Of a stretch of DNA of 64,000 nt, positions 12,309 through 26,200 are shown one piece after another. Below the pieces are notes generated by a model. That model made no database searches, was not told the DNA's origin, and worked only from the letters and a program-made list of their open reading frames with translations. This DNA is from Datnioides undecimradiatus (lineage: Eukaryota > Chordata > Actinopteri > Lobotiformes > Datnioididae). Both the position numbers and the translations under genes were made by a program. How positions within the stretch are numbered: the first letter of the stretch is position 1; each line of letters starts with the position of its first letter. The stretch spans positions 6,322,861 through 6,386,860 of the forward strand of contig WARS01000015.1 of assembly GCA_008933995.1 (NCBI GenBank), given 5' to 3'.

Positions 12309-13866
12309 GCCAGCCCCGGCTGTTAAACCAACCCTGATGGCTGTCTCAACAGAGCTGTGTTAAAGAGCCCTAAGCACTAATAGAGTTGAGTTCAACAGCC
12401 TGGCATCAGTTCCATTTTACAGTGTATCAGCAGTGTGCTTTACTTACTGTGCGTGCCTGTGTGTTTAATCAGCGTTTTGGTATGTGGGGCCATTATGGTA
12501 ATGATAAATACTAATTTGCAGCTGTTGATGAGGAGTTCTATTGATGTTGTTGTTTGGTGTTCATTGACAAATTCAGAGTGGAGATTAAAATGCAGCAGGT
12601 GAAACTGCTGCTAGACTGTTCCCCAAGGTCTTAAGTCTGTTCTGTGTTCTGTGTCATTGGCTGCTGTATAATATCCACCTATGGGTCTCAGTGACTCAAG
12701 AAGTTACATTTAGAATTCATTTAACAATATTATTGATCTCTTCTAAGGCACGGTAAGTCCTGCTATGCAGTCCAAAATCTCTAGCCAGGACCCATGGGAC
12801 TGTTTCAAAGTCCAAGCTGAACTCCTCAAGATTAATTATTGCTGTTCTTAAAAACGCTGTTCACTTTCATCTTATTTTTATAAAGTTTTCAAACATCAAA
12901 AAACATCTTTCAAGTATTCTTGATTATTTATTTCTCGGTTTTGCATTCTAAATCAGGGGCCCAGTGGCGTCTTTCTTTATATCAGGAGCAATTAAAAGAC
13001 GGATAATTGTTGTGAATGTATTGTGCCAATACTGAGCTGCCATCATCAATTAACTGAATAATTATGAAAGGCAATGAACAGTATCAGAGCAGGTTTCACT
13101 CCTGCCCAGCTTGCAAGGAAGCAAATAAACATGTACTTTATTGAGGGTGACGGTGTGTGTCTGTGTGTGTGTCTGTGTATTTTGTTGACCCCAGGGAATA
13201 AAATCATTAAATAGCGCTACAATTTATACCAAAAGCAATATCAACACCCTTTATGACCTATATTATGTATATCAACTCATAAAAGAGATAGCAAAGCAAA
13301 CATTTTCTCCCGATTCCACACATGCACATATGCACACCTTTGAGACTTGAACACATACAAATATAACCTCACATGCATGCGTTATTAAGAATGTAAGAGA
13401 GATATAACCAGAAAAATGTGGTATGTCTGAATATTTTAGTTGGAATGATGGGCGTGTCTTTTAGCTTGTTTAAATATATGGTTGAAAAAAATAAAACATG
13501 GAAAAGCTTAACCCTATCTTATTTAACATTACTTCCTATGCAATGTGTCAACAAATATTAATATTTTTTAAAGTAAGTAATTTCCAAGTTGTAATTATGA
13601 ATGCAAGATAATATATAACATTAAGTGATGTAAAGGTGTGCATATGATATGTGTGTGCATATTTGTTTATGCATTGCGAATTATATTCCAAATTGACCCA
13701 CATAAATGGTACAATCCATGCTTCATACGGGCAGGTACAATAACATACACACACCAAGCATGAATCATACTAAGGAGTATAACACCTCTTCTTCCCTGGA
13801 GCAGGCACAGTGTCACTTTCACTGACATATCACACTACTGGGAGGCAGGGCAAAGGTTGTGGACTG

Positions 13867-13918
13867 ACACTGTGTGTGTGTGCGTGTGTGTTTCTGTGTC
13901 TGTGTGTGTGTGTCTGTG
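13867..13918. repeat. Imperfect (TG)n repeat
   Basis: TG dinucleotides interrupted by TGCG and TCTG units. Confidence 0.8.
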
Positions 13919-14473
13919 GGTGAGTGAGAGAGTGTATCTACCTCTCTAAACAGGACATTGTATGCCCTTAGTGCAAAAAATGTCCAATGGCTCCAAACAC
14001 ACTATTCTCTCATCAGCCTAGCACACCAATAACAACATTGCAACAAATCTAAAGTGTGATTTTCTACCAAGGGCAAAACATAATCCCCAAACATTTCCTG
14101 TCTAGGACACAAAAAGTATGCATGCATGTACACAAAATCACACATTTTATCACAGCAAAAATATTTTTATTCTCAGGATGAGATATAATCATTTCATAAG
14201 GGACAGAGATGATTCATGTCTCAGTTTCCGTGTGAGCAGATATCACTTTTGATCTTTAGCAAGGATGAAAACATAATGTCATTTTTTACAAGGGGAATTA
14301 TTGATGAGGCCTGTTATAGCCAAAAGAATATTGCACCATTGATGAGAACTGACTTGATTATGGCGATAAGGATCATGGCTACAATGACGACCACAATACA
14401 TTATCAACTTACCAAACAGCAATAACAGTATAATGAATCAACAGTCAAATAAAAGTATTCCATCTTGTTGCAG

Positions 14474-14593
14474 TTCGGAGTGAGCGGCCTCACCAGTTTC
14501 CTGGAGTTCACTGACAACGGCACTAACCCAAACATCTTCTTTGAAGTCCTGGGAACAAATTATGGAGAAGACAGGGGACGAGGAGTCAGTAGG
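14474..14593 (+). CDS. grid2: grid2 exon C: end of the GluD2 amino-terminal domain
   Basis: This exon of 120 nt encodes 40 residues, from [12 protein letters not shown] to GRGVSR. The acceptor is TTGTTGCAG and the donor is the strong GTAAGT at 14594. VSGLT...LEF, then N..NP...FE(I/V)LGTNYGE and a GRGV tail are the delta-2 version of the last lobe-closing part of the amino-terminal domain. An NGT sequon sits at exon residues 15-17. The boundaries are phase 0. The next coding exon is 28.6 kb away, making the following intron the largest complete one seen here. The D/R-rich end (EDRGRG) differs from the mammalian EELGRG that I recall, which is ordinary divergence. Confidence 0.95.
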
Positions 14594-15353
14594 GTAAGTA
14601 GTTAAAACAGAACCCCTGTGCGGTGTGCCACTGTGGGTGAAGGGGGAATAATTTCTGCTCTAACTTGCAGAGTAGATTTACATAATTCCTGGATTTACCA
14701 GGGAATTCACTGCACCTGCTCTCTACATTATTTTCACCTCATATTTATTCAGGTATTTCTTTCCTTGTGGCTGTCAACCCCTCTGTAGCAGAGTAAAGCT
14801 CTGCTACCTTGCTGTATTTACTTCTGGATTTCTTTCTCTAACCCTTCTATATATGTGGTAGAACAATGCAAAAAGGCACTTTAAGCATTTTTACATTTTT
14901 TTTTCTACCTCTTTCCATTCACAGCCTTCATCTTTGTTTTTGTCTGTTTGGTTTTTAGCTTATTTTTTTACATGTTTTTTGTTGCACCCGTAGCGTGGGC
15001 CCAGCTACTCACCTCGTTTTCAATAAAGCATGTTGTTAATTGGATTAATTAGAAGCATTTTCAAGTGGTATTTGTTCGTTTATACATGCATAATGAAATT
15101 TGACAGGGCTCATGAAAGACATCCACTCCACTCACAGGCATGTATTCATAACACTGCTTCTTTATTGATTTTGTGTGTGTACGTGCAGACACAAGTGTGA
15201 ATTTGTCTGTCTGCACTACTTGTTAAAAGTTACTCGCAGTCAGAGCTAATTCCTCCAACTCAAATCTGGGATATAATAGCTGTACTTCCTGTATTACTAA
15301 TATTGTCTGTGTGTATATTGATATCAATATTGTGACATACACCCAAGCTCCTT

Positions 15354-15382
15354 GATATATATATATGTATATATATATGTAT
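15354..15382. repeat. (TA)n microsatellite with TG interruptions
   Basis: An AT dinucleotide run interrupted by two TATG steps. Confidence 0.85.
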
Positions 15383-15529
15383 TTGATAAAGGACATAGGC
15401 TAGATAAGACTCCTTCTTAATGTCAACAACTCACTTTCAATGAGTATTTAAGTGTTTAAACATTGCAAATAGGTTGCAATGCAAGATCTTTCATAAACTT
15501 GTGCTGGACAGAGAGACATCACACGCACA

Positions 15530-15532
<3 letters not shown>

Positions 15533-15582
<50 letters not shown>
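15533..15582. repeat. (CA)n microsatellite, about 25 units
   Basis: A perfect AC/CA array of about 50 bp, preceded by imperfect CA units from about 15,520. Confidence 0.95.
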
Positions 15583-15585
<3 letters not shown>

Positions 15586-18500
15586 CTTTGTCCTCCATAC
15601 CAGAGGGATCTCTTTACGAATACAGTTGAGATAGTGAGCTGTGATTATGGATAATGTGGTGAGACACCAACATAACGCAGCATGCCATCACAGACAAAAT
15701 TAATCTTTAAAGCACAGCATAATTACATTTAGGCACAATTCCCTAATCAGAGACCATAATTACTTCTGAGGGAATTAAGGCACTTGTTATACAGTATTCC
15801 TGCCACAGTCTCCCTTAGTACTCTACACATTTGTTGGTCTGTCACTGGGATTCAATTAAATTCATACATGGATTCAAATGACTAAAGAGAGGCCAATATT
15901 CCTCTAAGAGTGCCTGCATATTAGCCTCCTCTTGTAACTGAATCACGCCTTTTCAAATGATGCAGAGTAAAACGGTGTTCATATGGGACGTCTAACCTGT
16001 GATAAAAGCATGTCAGATATATGTCAGGCTGGGAAGTAAAGGTTAGTGAGAATGACCTGGCTTTGACCACTTCAATCCCTCAAAAAATCCTGACAAAAAT
16101 CCCGCCTGACCCAGTGTGAGTATAAATGTGTGCAAAGGAAAAGCTGAAAGGAAATTAAAGCCCTGGAATAGCAGAAGAAAATAACCAGCTCATGATGTTC
16201 AAGCGTTCCGTTATCCGCGTCCTCGTATTCGCATGTGAACTGTGAAAATCAAAAAGTAAACTTTATATGAATTTTATCATTTCAAACCTATTTCCTTTTT
16301 CATGCCATGGCAAGGACACAAGCTGCTATATATATCAAAATGATTTCCGCCATTCTCCTCTGGAACATGAAAAGACAGGTTAAAGGTGAATTAAACCTCA
16401 ATGTAAATTGATGATTATGAAAAGTAACCCTGTCTCTCTCACCCCAGGTTAACGTCTTCCCTTATGTAAGAATGACTTGAGTGACAATACTTAATTCTCA
16501 GGTTAATTATGCTGTAGAAATCACCACTGTGCAGAGAGGATGGCTTTTTTTAAATGAATAATGCATCTAAATCTGGTAGTTGAATATGGCTGCAGCATTT
16601 TCTCCCTACATTCACGTGAAAGCAACAAGGACCATTATGTATTCTCAGATATATGCATTTAATTTTTTTGTGGGAACAGCGCTGACCTTGGTGTGACTGC
16701 TCTGTTCAAAATAGCCTTTCATCTCAATCAGATAGGACAAAATCTAAAGTCCCATCAGTACCAGTTTCAACTGAGCCAACAAATAAGGCTCTCATCCAGT
16801 GTTACTTGTGCACAAACTAGATTTGAAATAATTGGCAAGGTGTGGTGTATCTTATGAAACAGTAATAAAATTAACTAGTGCTTAATGAATCAGCTTGCAG
16901 TCACAATTACCATCATCATGAAATCAGCAGTAGCAATAACTTGAATTTAATAACATTGTTAAAATCTGTGGTGGTGGTGGTGGTGTGTTTCGTCTCACAA
17001 TGCAGTCTGTCTTTCAAATAGTAGCCACCAGATAGGGAAGTGATCAGAAAGAGACAAACATTTTCTTTATTCATTTTTACAAATTGCAGGAAAATTTCCA
17101 GTTGGATTTGGGAGCAGTTGCAACCCAATCACACACAGAGTGGGGTAATCATTTTAGCAGCTGCTGTATTAGCCTCTCATTCATTCACTTGTAGAAATTC
17201 TCCTGGAGATATCCCTTAATTTAAATATTCAGTGTTACAACATTTAAACGCTAAAATGTATCTAACATTCCCCACGGGCACATGATAGATGATAAATATT
17301 TTATTCTCTCAATTTGCAAACCTTCCTCAGAGCATCCTTCGTATTATTATTCAGCCTTTACTCTGTGGTCGTTGTGGCTTACAATGACCTCCATAGAAAA
17401 AAATATGTCTAAAGTCTTGAACCATATTGAATCAACCTTGGTTATTTTTCTGAATAAATTATACATCACCTCTCTCTCTCTTTCTCTCGCTGCCTGTCTC
17501 TCGACACCATTTGCATTAACTTCCATACCATATGAAGTGAAATGTATTTCTCTTGTACCCGACTGCTTTCAGGACACTGCTGTGTCTTATAAAAAGTATG
17601 GATAATGGGCGCATCCTCATGTATTTTATATAGAAGAGCCATTCAGTGACTACATGAAATATTTGTGAATTATGGACAACGGGCCTCAAAGAGCGCAGCT
17701 ACTGTGCACTGCACCACTGGGATATTGAGATATAAAGCAAGTGCGTCTGCCTGATCACATCGCCAAAAGTATTTGCATGCTTCTCTAATTATGGTATTAA
17801 CTCTATGTTCTGTTGAGAATACCACTTAACCTGAGCTTTCTTTCCAAACCCTTCCTCGCTGCTCTCTCCTATTTCAGTCTCCTTTCTTATCCCTGCTGAG
17901 AGTCTCGCTGACAGACTCACAGTCCAGCCTTTTTTCCCCCTGTGCTACCTTAATTAAGTTATTCTCAAAGAGACCTCTCTATTTCTCCCCAGCTCCCCTC
18001 TCTCTTCAGCTTTTCACCTCTTTTCTCTCTCTATCCTTCCTGCCATTTTATGGATCTTCCAAATCTGCTTTCACCTGATTTCAATCCTCAATCCCTTCGT
18101 GTGACATTTACCCTGATCATACTTCACACATATGCACACAGTTGTGCAGTGATAATGACAATAGCGGACACCTGAGATTGTCATAATTATTACCGCTACA
18201 CTGTGGTAGAATTGGCTTTGAGCTCCATTACCTCCAGCAGCAATACATGGGAGCCTATATCTCTCTCAATATACATCTACAGGCATGCAAGGCTCCACTG
18301 CTCTCTTATATAGAGGCGACACGGCTGCCATGTGTAATTGCTTCGTTAGCTATCTGTGACATCTTAAATGACTTCAGAGATGAGCTATAGCATCAGATTT
18401 ATACTTTAGAAACAGCACAATAAAAAAGGGTTTTGGCAAAGCGGGTAAAAATGGTGGATTGAGAGGTGGAGCTGTGGTGATAAGTGAATGGAGAAAGACT

Positions 18501-21198
18501 GATGTGTTTCTAGGTTAAGAAAAGGGGTAGCTGCAAAGAGGAGAAAGGTAAAATGAAACAGGCAGACGAGCCAGAGAGATAGCGAGGAAGGAGATAGATG
18601 ACCTAATCCTTATAGATCCTGTACAAGAGATAGAAACAGCAGCACAGGTCATGATAGAGTCACAATCATTACACTCTTACTCTCTCACACATGCTTATGC
18701 TCCTTTTTCCCCTCTCACATAGGCACATATTCTCCATCTTTTGGAAGAGAGACAGAAATATTCCCCCTCTTTACAAGAATCAATGGCCTTGCAAACTGCA
18801 GTGCTCTTAAATTGAGGTCACCTTCAATTATCATCTTCAGCCTCATCTGACTTATGTAGTAAATTACGCTAAGTGACTTCAGATAGTCATGGGACCTTGG
18901 AAGCTCCCCTCACAGTCCTGTCAGCGTGCGAGAAACATTTCTTCCATTACATGTTTTGAACGATTGGAAGATATTTTTTTTAATGTGATGGCTTAATGTG
19001 CCCGCCAACTCAAACACACATAATAGCTGCAGTTCACTCAGGAACACACGAAAGCCCATCCACGTGCACACACACACACATTTGCATAAATCTTCTGGCA
19101 TGTTTGGAAATGCTAAGCTAACCGTTTTGGCTGTGCATGACAATTAATGTCAGTCTGCATGACCGTCAGTACATAACACAGAGAAACACTGGGTTCCCTC
19201 TGCTTTCTACTCACATGCACATACACATGCATGCAGAGAGGATTTGCTATCAAACATTACCCATTTCAGTATAGTTCCAAACAGAGTTAATTATTGTTGA
19301 CAGAGTTTCTTTCATAAGGCTAAGCCTTAGTGACACACAAAGCTGTTCTATTCCTTCTTCATAAAATGTAACAGAGAATACACTCTCCCCACAGACGCGT
19401 GTATTAACCTATGGTTCGGGACCAGGAACAAAATCTGAATCAGGCCTCTCTGTTGTCTGTCTTCTAGTGACAAGAATAGTACTGAATTTTTGTGAGCGCC
19501 CGTTCCCGAGCAAGAAGCGTAATCTTTTTTTCAACTTGTTCCAGCTTTATTGAATTTAAGCTTTTTTTAATATCTTTTCATTTTTTTATGGTTAGTGTCA
19601 AAGAAGGATATGAGTTATATCACCTTAAGAGCTTTTCTTTGACATGGTAGACTAAGGGATTCCATTTAGGAAACACAGCTTAGATAAACTTAATATATTT
19701 AGTTAATGGCCTTTGCATCTCTTTTGTGTTTTTTGTGCTGTGTTGTGCAGCAGGTATCTTAGCCTGGCATCCCATAATGGCTAAGACATGTGGGTAGCAA
19801 CTTGGTGCTGTGTTTTATTTTCTCTATCTGTTATTGGCCTCTAGTCTAATATCCTGTTGCTGGTCTATGTTCAGATGTTACTTTCATTTGCTCACAGTGC
19901 AGGAGTACATCCCCATATCAGCTGCTGAAATCAAACCTGTTTGAAATATGTACAATGGCTAGTTCTTGAGATTGTGAGCTCAAGCTATTTGGTGGTGGTC
20001 TAATGTGTATTTCTTGCATTTTGAATCATACGTAGATCAATGTAGATCTTGAAATATTGAACTGTCTAAGTTTAAACTTTGACCCGTTGATGGCACGAGA
20101 TCATAAGTTCAGAGATAACCAATGTTGATTGGATTCATTCTGTGGATGTGATAAAATTCTGATCTAAATGTTTAATCCATCTCTCAAATTGATGAACTGA
20201 CCAACTAACCATCATCAGCTGTTCTTATATTATCTAATCTAACACAAATACATGAATATTAGTGCATTGAAGTAATGATTTTAATCAGTATACACATATA
20301 GCAGGATTCATGCCATATACTTTGAAAAAAGTTTGCAGACAGTCTAAAACTGTGCAAACTTCTTAAACTATTTAACAATGAAAGACTTTTTGATAATATC
20401 TAATATGCCACGGTTACTTACAAGGAAATGGGCATAATGTGGTGTTTAATAAATGGAGATTTTTCACACACAGCATGTAGCTTGTGTACAGCAGCCTCTC
20501 ACGCATGCTCTGATCATGGAACAAAGTAGTGAAGATGCAGCTCTAAAGGGCAATTTAGCCAGCGCTATTTTAGGAGGTTAGATGAGGGGCAGCACCACTG
20601 GAACTGATTATTACAATTATGTAAAAAAGTCCTGCAGGGTGAGATAAAGAGGGTGATGTGAAAAGAGAGGGAGGTTGGAGAGGAGGTACCGATGAGTCAC
20701 ATAATAAAAAGGCAGAGAGAGAGAGAGATAGGCATTATGTGAGACAGAAAAATGAGACAGATAGTAAGTTGGAGGAGAAGTAAAGTAAAATAAATAAATC
20801 AGAAGTAAAGAGAAAGCAAATATGGGTGAAAATACGTAAAGAGTGAAGGGGCGGAAAGATAGTGACAGAGAAAAAATATCTCCAAGGGGAAAGATCCCTA
20901 TTTCCCTCCAATTTTCCATCCTATTAGGTAGATTTGCATGTATCTTTATTCAGCGTGTCTCCCCCACCTCCAGGGCAGGTGGGAGATTGCGGAAAGAATG
21001 GAGGGGCAGGAAGTGGAAAAAGGGGAGACGCAGTAAAAGATGCATGGGTGAAAGGAAGACAGGGTAAAGGAAAAAGAAACAAGAGGGAAGAACTGAGAAG
21101 CGTAGAGGGGAGGAAGAGAGGACATCATTGATTTGTCCTGCTTCATAGATTCTTTCCCCTCCACTTCTTTCATTCTTGGCCATCTCACCTGATAGGGG

Positions 21199-21242
21199 TG
21201 TGAGTGTGTGTGTGTGTGTGTGTGTGCGCACGCGCGCGCGCA
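21199..21242. repeat. (TG)n joined to (CG)n
   Basis: A GT array runs directly into a CGCACGCGCGCGCG block. The whole tract alternates purine and pyrimidine, a sequence type prone to left-handed DNA. Confidence 0.95.
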
Positions 21243-22765
21243 TGTGAGACAGAAAGCTCTCAAGCTTTTTCATGAGTAAGCAGATGTTAACAATTTTGAA
21301 GTTCTGAGAAGAGGACAAAGCACACCTCTTACTTGTACACATACACAGAGACACTTAGTCCTCTGGTTCAAAGAGTCTCTTTCTTTTCCTGCCTCTTATA
21401 TTTATTAGACTTATGTTTTAAATGTTTTTGCTTAATACCGTCATATATTATTAACTGGATACTGGAAAAGAGAAAGTCTTAAATTGTTTGTTTTGTTTAT
21501 TTTTTAGTTATTTTTGGTTCTTGCTCTGTTCTGTTCTCAATGTCAACTATTGTTTGAGACATTTCATTTATGTTTGAGGTGGAAAGTTTGTGCTTGTGAT
21601 TAGCCTCCAACGTTTTCCGGCATTCAAAGGAGTTACGTAGAAAGATTTGAGAATACTTGACATTTACTATTTACATGTAACTGCAGTGTTTTTTTCTGCC
21701 TGCAGTGAAAAGCCTTCATTAATTTTACTTGGCACCTCCTCTCTCATCTAACACCACCTCTGCATCAACTGAGTAAAAACCATTTTCCAAAGATAATGTA
21801 ACAGCGGAGATTTTGTGTGTGGAGACGAAGCCTGTCATACATAATTGTGTCTGCCACTTGTTATTCTTTGTAGAGTTAGATTAAAAGACCGATATTAACT
21901 TCATCTCTCTCTGTTCAGTCCAAAAATGACATGTTCCTGTACCTCCAGACATGTGGAGCCTAGCTTCTAGCACAAACAATAAAAGTACAGATGATCTGCT
22001 TGTCTTGCTCTATCATAGGTACTTGTAATAAATTCAGCGTTAATACATGCAGAGAAAGAAAATACATTGTGTTTCAACAAGCAGATATCGCACTTTGGGG
22101 TGAACAGAAGCCAGGCCCTCTAAAAGCACACACTGTCTTATCAGCTTTACTGAAGTTACTGTAAAAGCTCAGAGTAAAACCCAGGTGATGCTCGGATGTA
22201 TTGGCACTGAGGCATATTGTTTTTGTTTTGACTACATTTCCTCCCCTTGCTTTGTCATGGAACAATCTCCCTGCTGAAGTTGCACTGATTAAATTGATAT
22301 TGATCTTCTCGTTTGACTCCCAGTCAGAGAGCAAACAAGCATATTTCCCAAAATGTTGAAGTGTTCCTTTAAGCCTTGAGCCTCTCAGTCTTATCTTTTA
22401 TCCTGTCCTTCTCTGAAGTGTGGCTGGGCCAGGAGTGCTAAATAGCTATTCTTACAACCTTTGAGATAACGGCTTTTACCTCTGCGAACTCATGAATACT
22501 TGAGTATTTGCAGGCTTCTTCGGCAGCTTGATTGATGTCAACGATTTGTTTTAGCTGGAAGGTCGTGTCAATCATGAGCGAACACACATGCACTGACCAG
22601 CAAGTTATATTCCGGGTGACCACAGTGCAGTGGACACTGGACACTAATTGAAGCTGACAAACTGCCTCTGGTGTCCTTGGATCAGCTTAGTGTGGCAGCG
22701 CATGTGAATGTTTGCTGTGTGTGTGTCTGCGTGTATGTGTGAGAGAAAAGAGATATCACAAAGCA

Positions 22766-22806
22766 GGGAGAGAGAGGAGAGCGAGAGAGAGAGAGAGAGA
22801 GAGAGA
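22766..22806. repeat. (GA)n microsatellite
   Basis: A GA dinucleotide array with minor interruptions. It accounts for the Glu/Arg- and Ser/Leu-rich chance frames here. Confidence 0.9.
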
Positions 22807-23222
22807 AGGGGGAAACAAGTTAGCAAATATGAAAATGCAGAGTGGGAGACAGCATTTTTAACTATTACCTGGTGTCACACAAACCCCATTGGGAAATTCA
22901 TAGTGGTGCCAAACAAAAACACCCGTTGTGTAAACAGTATGGGTAACACCAAACACTAGCCCGGCAGCCACTCGTCTGCTTCTCTGTTTGCTGAGACGAG
23001 CCAGGAGAAGTTTTATTCCCCAGATGCTCCACTGTCAATCCTGTCTCATGCCGCAGCCAAGACAGATTCTGTGCAGTGACATAAGGGAACCAAACCTAAG
23101 CATGCTGATTTTTAAGGAAATGCTGCTGCTGTATAGGTGGACGCATATAATAAGGTTCTGCTGTATATTATTATAAAAAGCATCCGGGAGTCAACGTGCT
23201 GTAACTGCTTCCAGGGTCTCGT

Positions 23223-23281
23223 GGAAAGAAAGAAAGCAAGACAGAAGGAAAGCAAGACAGAATGAAAGAAAGGATGAAAGA
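23223..23281. repeat. Degenerate GAAA/GCAAGACA-type purine repeat
   Basis: Repeated GAAAGAAAG and AGCAAGACAGAA units make a purine-rich tract. Confidence 0.8.
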
Positions 23282-26200
23282 ACAGCACACACAGAAGTTT
23301 TCATTCGACTCCCCGCCTATTTCTGGGATACTGCAGGCACAATTGTCTGCATAAACCTGGCACCTGAAAAGAAAGCATACAGAGGAGTGCTGAGGAAGTC
23401 GGCATTATAAATCTCTGATGCCAGCCACCTTCACCAACCCCCTACCCTGTTGATTTGCTCTACCACTGTGCTGCAGCGAAGTATTAGATGTCCCTGTCTG
23501 CATTTTAACAGGAACAGACCTTTTTTTAAAAAAACAGTTGGAAGCAGTTGATTCACAGAGACAGAAAACAACATGACACATCTCCACTTTTGTTTGTGTG
23601 GAATTTCGTTAATGACGTTTGGATCAAGTATATAACATTCAGACAGGTAGAAGAAATCCTCAGAAGCTCTCTGTCTCTAGGAAGTCATGTTATTAATGCA
23701 ACATTGCTTTGGGTTATGGAAGAATGATACAAAGAGAAGTAAGACAGGCATGTCTGTGTGGATGCAAGAATAAAGGTTCGGTGAGATAAAAAGAAAGTGG
23801 CGAGGGGCTGGTCTGAGTTTTGTGTGAAATAGTGGGAGGACAGGAGGAGGAATGCGGGGAGGAAGAAGTGAAGGTGCTGCCATGTTTGAGCCCTCAAGCT
23901 AATGTTTTTATTTAAGTCAAGTCAGAGAGATGTATGGACAGATGAGTACAGAGGGGAGTGATGGATGGACAGAGGGGGAAAAAGAGGAATAGGGAAATGA
24001 GGTGGGTTGTCAGTCCTTGGGTTAATCTTTGCTACGTAGTGGAGGGATGGATTGATGGATGGACAAGTGGATTGACAGGAGCAGGGGTGCGAAGGAAAGA
24101 TAAGGGGGGCGGCCTAATTGCCTGTGACCTGGTTGTAAACATAGCACTGCTAAGGTGGCAGCAGAGAACAGGGGAGGGATCGGTGGAAAAGAAATGGGAG
24201 TGAGAGAGCAGGGGTATCTGACACCAAGGTTGTGTCCTCGTGTTTAACACTCCATGGCTTTGTGAATGGGGGCAGACACCTGGCCTGCAGAGAGACAAGG
24301 GGAGGCGACCTCAGCCAAAACGTAGAAACAGGAAAAGAGCATTTCAGGGGCAAAGAGATTGGTCAAGGATTACAGAACAAGAGAGACATTAAGTGAGGTG
24401 AATAATAAAATTGGTAGAGGACAGAATGGTGAGCTACAGAGCTACAGTGTCTACAGAGACAAATACAGCACAGAAGCAGGCCAAAACATGTGTTCATACT
24501 ATTGCTCTAGCAAGGAAGAACGAACAAAAAAGCAGATGAGGTTTGGGGGATAACAAGAGTGTTTTTCAAGGATAAGGCCTTGCTTCTCTACAGGACAAGG
24601 AAACTGTCAGACCAGAGCTCAGTCTGGTGCGATGCTGCCCAGCTAGGGAAATTTAAGCTGCACTCCAAGTAAGGAACACAACAAGATGGATAGGCAGACA
24701 AACAAGTAAACAAGGATGCTTGTAAACAAAAAATGTAGAGGTAGAGAGATAGGCAAAGGTCCAGGCAGACAACGCCTATCCACTTTTTCACAGTTTCCCA
24801 CACCCACTCAAAACTGGATTATAGCTCAACTTAAACTATATTAATGAAGGATTCCTATGCTACTGTTGACACTGATGAGACTGGAAATAAGGTGCTTGCA
24901 TTGGGGAAAAAAAAGAAAACACAGAGCTTTAAGAATTTAAATCCGCCACTTTTACTCCAAGTGACCAACAATAGGCGTGTGACGAAATAAAGAGGCAAAG
25001 TGAGAAATTGAGCTGTGTGAGGAGAACCCGTGGCGAACTGGACAGGTGTCTTCACTCGGGTGTGAGCGAATACTGTAGCATTACCTGACATTACCTTACT
25101 TCTCCATGAAATTGGCAAATTTCCCGTAACTTTTACACTTTTTCTTTGAGCTAAATCTGTGCTGGCTCTTTGACAGGTATTCCCGACGGCACCGGCAGTA
25201 GCAGAGGCTGCTGCAATGATGGAACTGATGAAGGAGCTGTGCGAATTGATGGGACCCATCACAGTCTCACATGGTCCCGGTTTCAACAGCCTGTCCTTAA
25301 CTCCATTATATTACCAGACGCATAATCCTCCTGCCTAAAATGAGCACCCCATATGACTGTGGTTTTAGTAACCGATTTGTCAGTTAAAGCCTGACTTCTC
25401 ACCGCACAATAGGGACTCAGCTGCGACAGCTCACACCATGCTCTGAGTGGAAAAGTCTTGACTTGATGTGCAGGCTCCACACAATGCTTGCTTCACACTT
25501 TATGTCAATCGAGTACTCTATAAAAACATAAACACTTTATTAAAAACATATTTTTTAGGTCAATTTCCAAGTGTGAAGTCAGCAAGAAATTCAAAAGGAC
25601 TGCCATGAATTTAAAGACACTCAAGTCCACTAAAGAGAGGGTTAGACAAACAAAGAGTAACTGCCTGACCTCAGTTCTTGGGTGTAATCCTGCCTCTAGA
25701 GGCCAATCATGGCGTCTTCAGTCTTCCACCGAATAATCAGTAAATATAGGCCCAAAGCTATTAAGAACACCAGCCAATTATTCCCCTCATAATTACCAAG
25801 ACCTCATTTTCACTATGAAGTTTTTTCATCACACATACACTTACCATAATAAAGGTTCCCTGGGCAGCAGTTAACCCCCAAAGAGCCACTTAACTAAGAA
25901 AATATCAGTAAGGAAACAGCATTTTCCTGTACCTGCTGATAGTGTTATGGTGCAAGATATAGGATACACCATGCATGTACTCCCCATTAAAGCTGCCCTT
26001 ACACAAGGACATATACTGTAGGCACTATTGTCTGTGTAAACACATATAACTGGGTAGTTGTCCTTGGTAGTTTTCCTTGCGTCCTGTCTTGTGCATCCTG
26101 AGATAACATGTGGTCGCTGTGACCCTTGGAAGGACATATAATTTAAACTGAACTGAATGCAGGGTATTTACTAATCAAAAATATGTTGTTAATCCAGTCA

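Larger units (their letters stand above)
10300..14473 (+). other. grid2: grid2 intron B-C (4174 nt)
   Basis: This intron starts with GTATGA and ends with TTGTTGCAG. It holds a (CA)17 array, a broken mariner transposase on the minus strand, a local direct duplication around 12.05-12.31 kb, and imperfect TG repeats near 13.15 and 13.87-13.92 kb. No further exon is seen. Confidence 0.9.

Noticed and set aside
24855..25286. 143-codon minus-strand open frame
   Set aside because: Compositionally mixed, no domain recognised, no splice or promoter context. Probably chance.
25174..25338. Short open frame (APAVAEAAAMMELMKELCELMG...) after a GACAG acceptor-like site on the + strand
   Set aside because: About 54 codons, no recognised homology, not part of the receptor reading frame between exons C and D, and a poor pyrimidine tract. 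Too weak to call an exon.
26095..26160. Possible LINE-type 3' tail (TTTAAACTGAACTGAATG)
   Set aside because: A single short similarity to fish repeat tails, with no coding remnant nearby.
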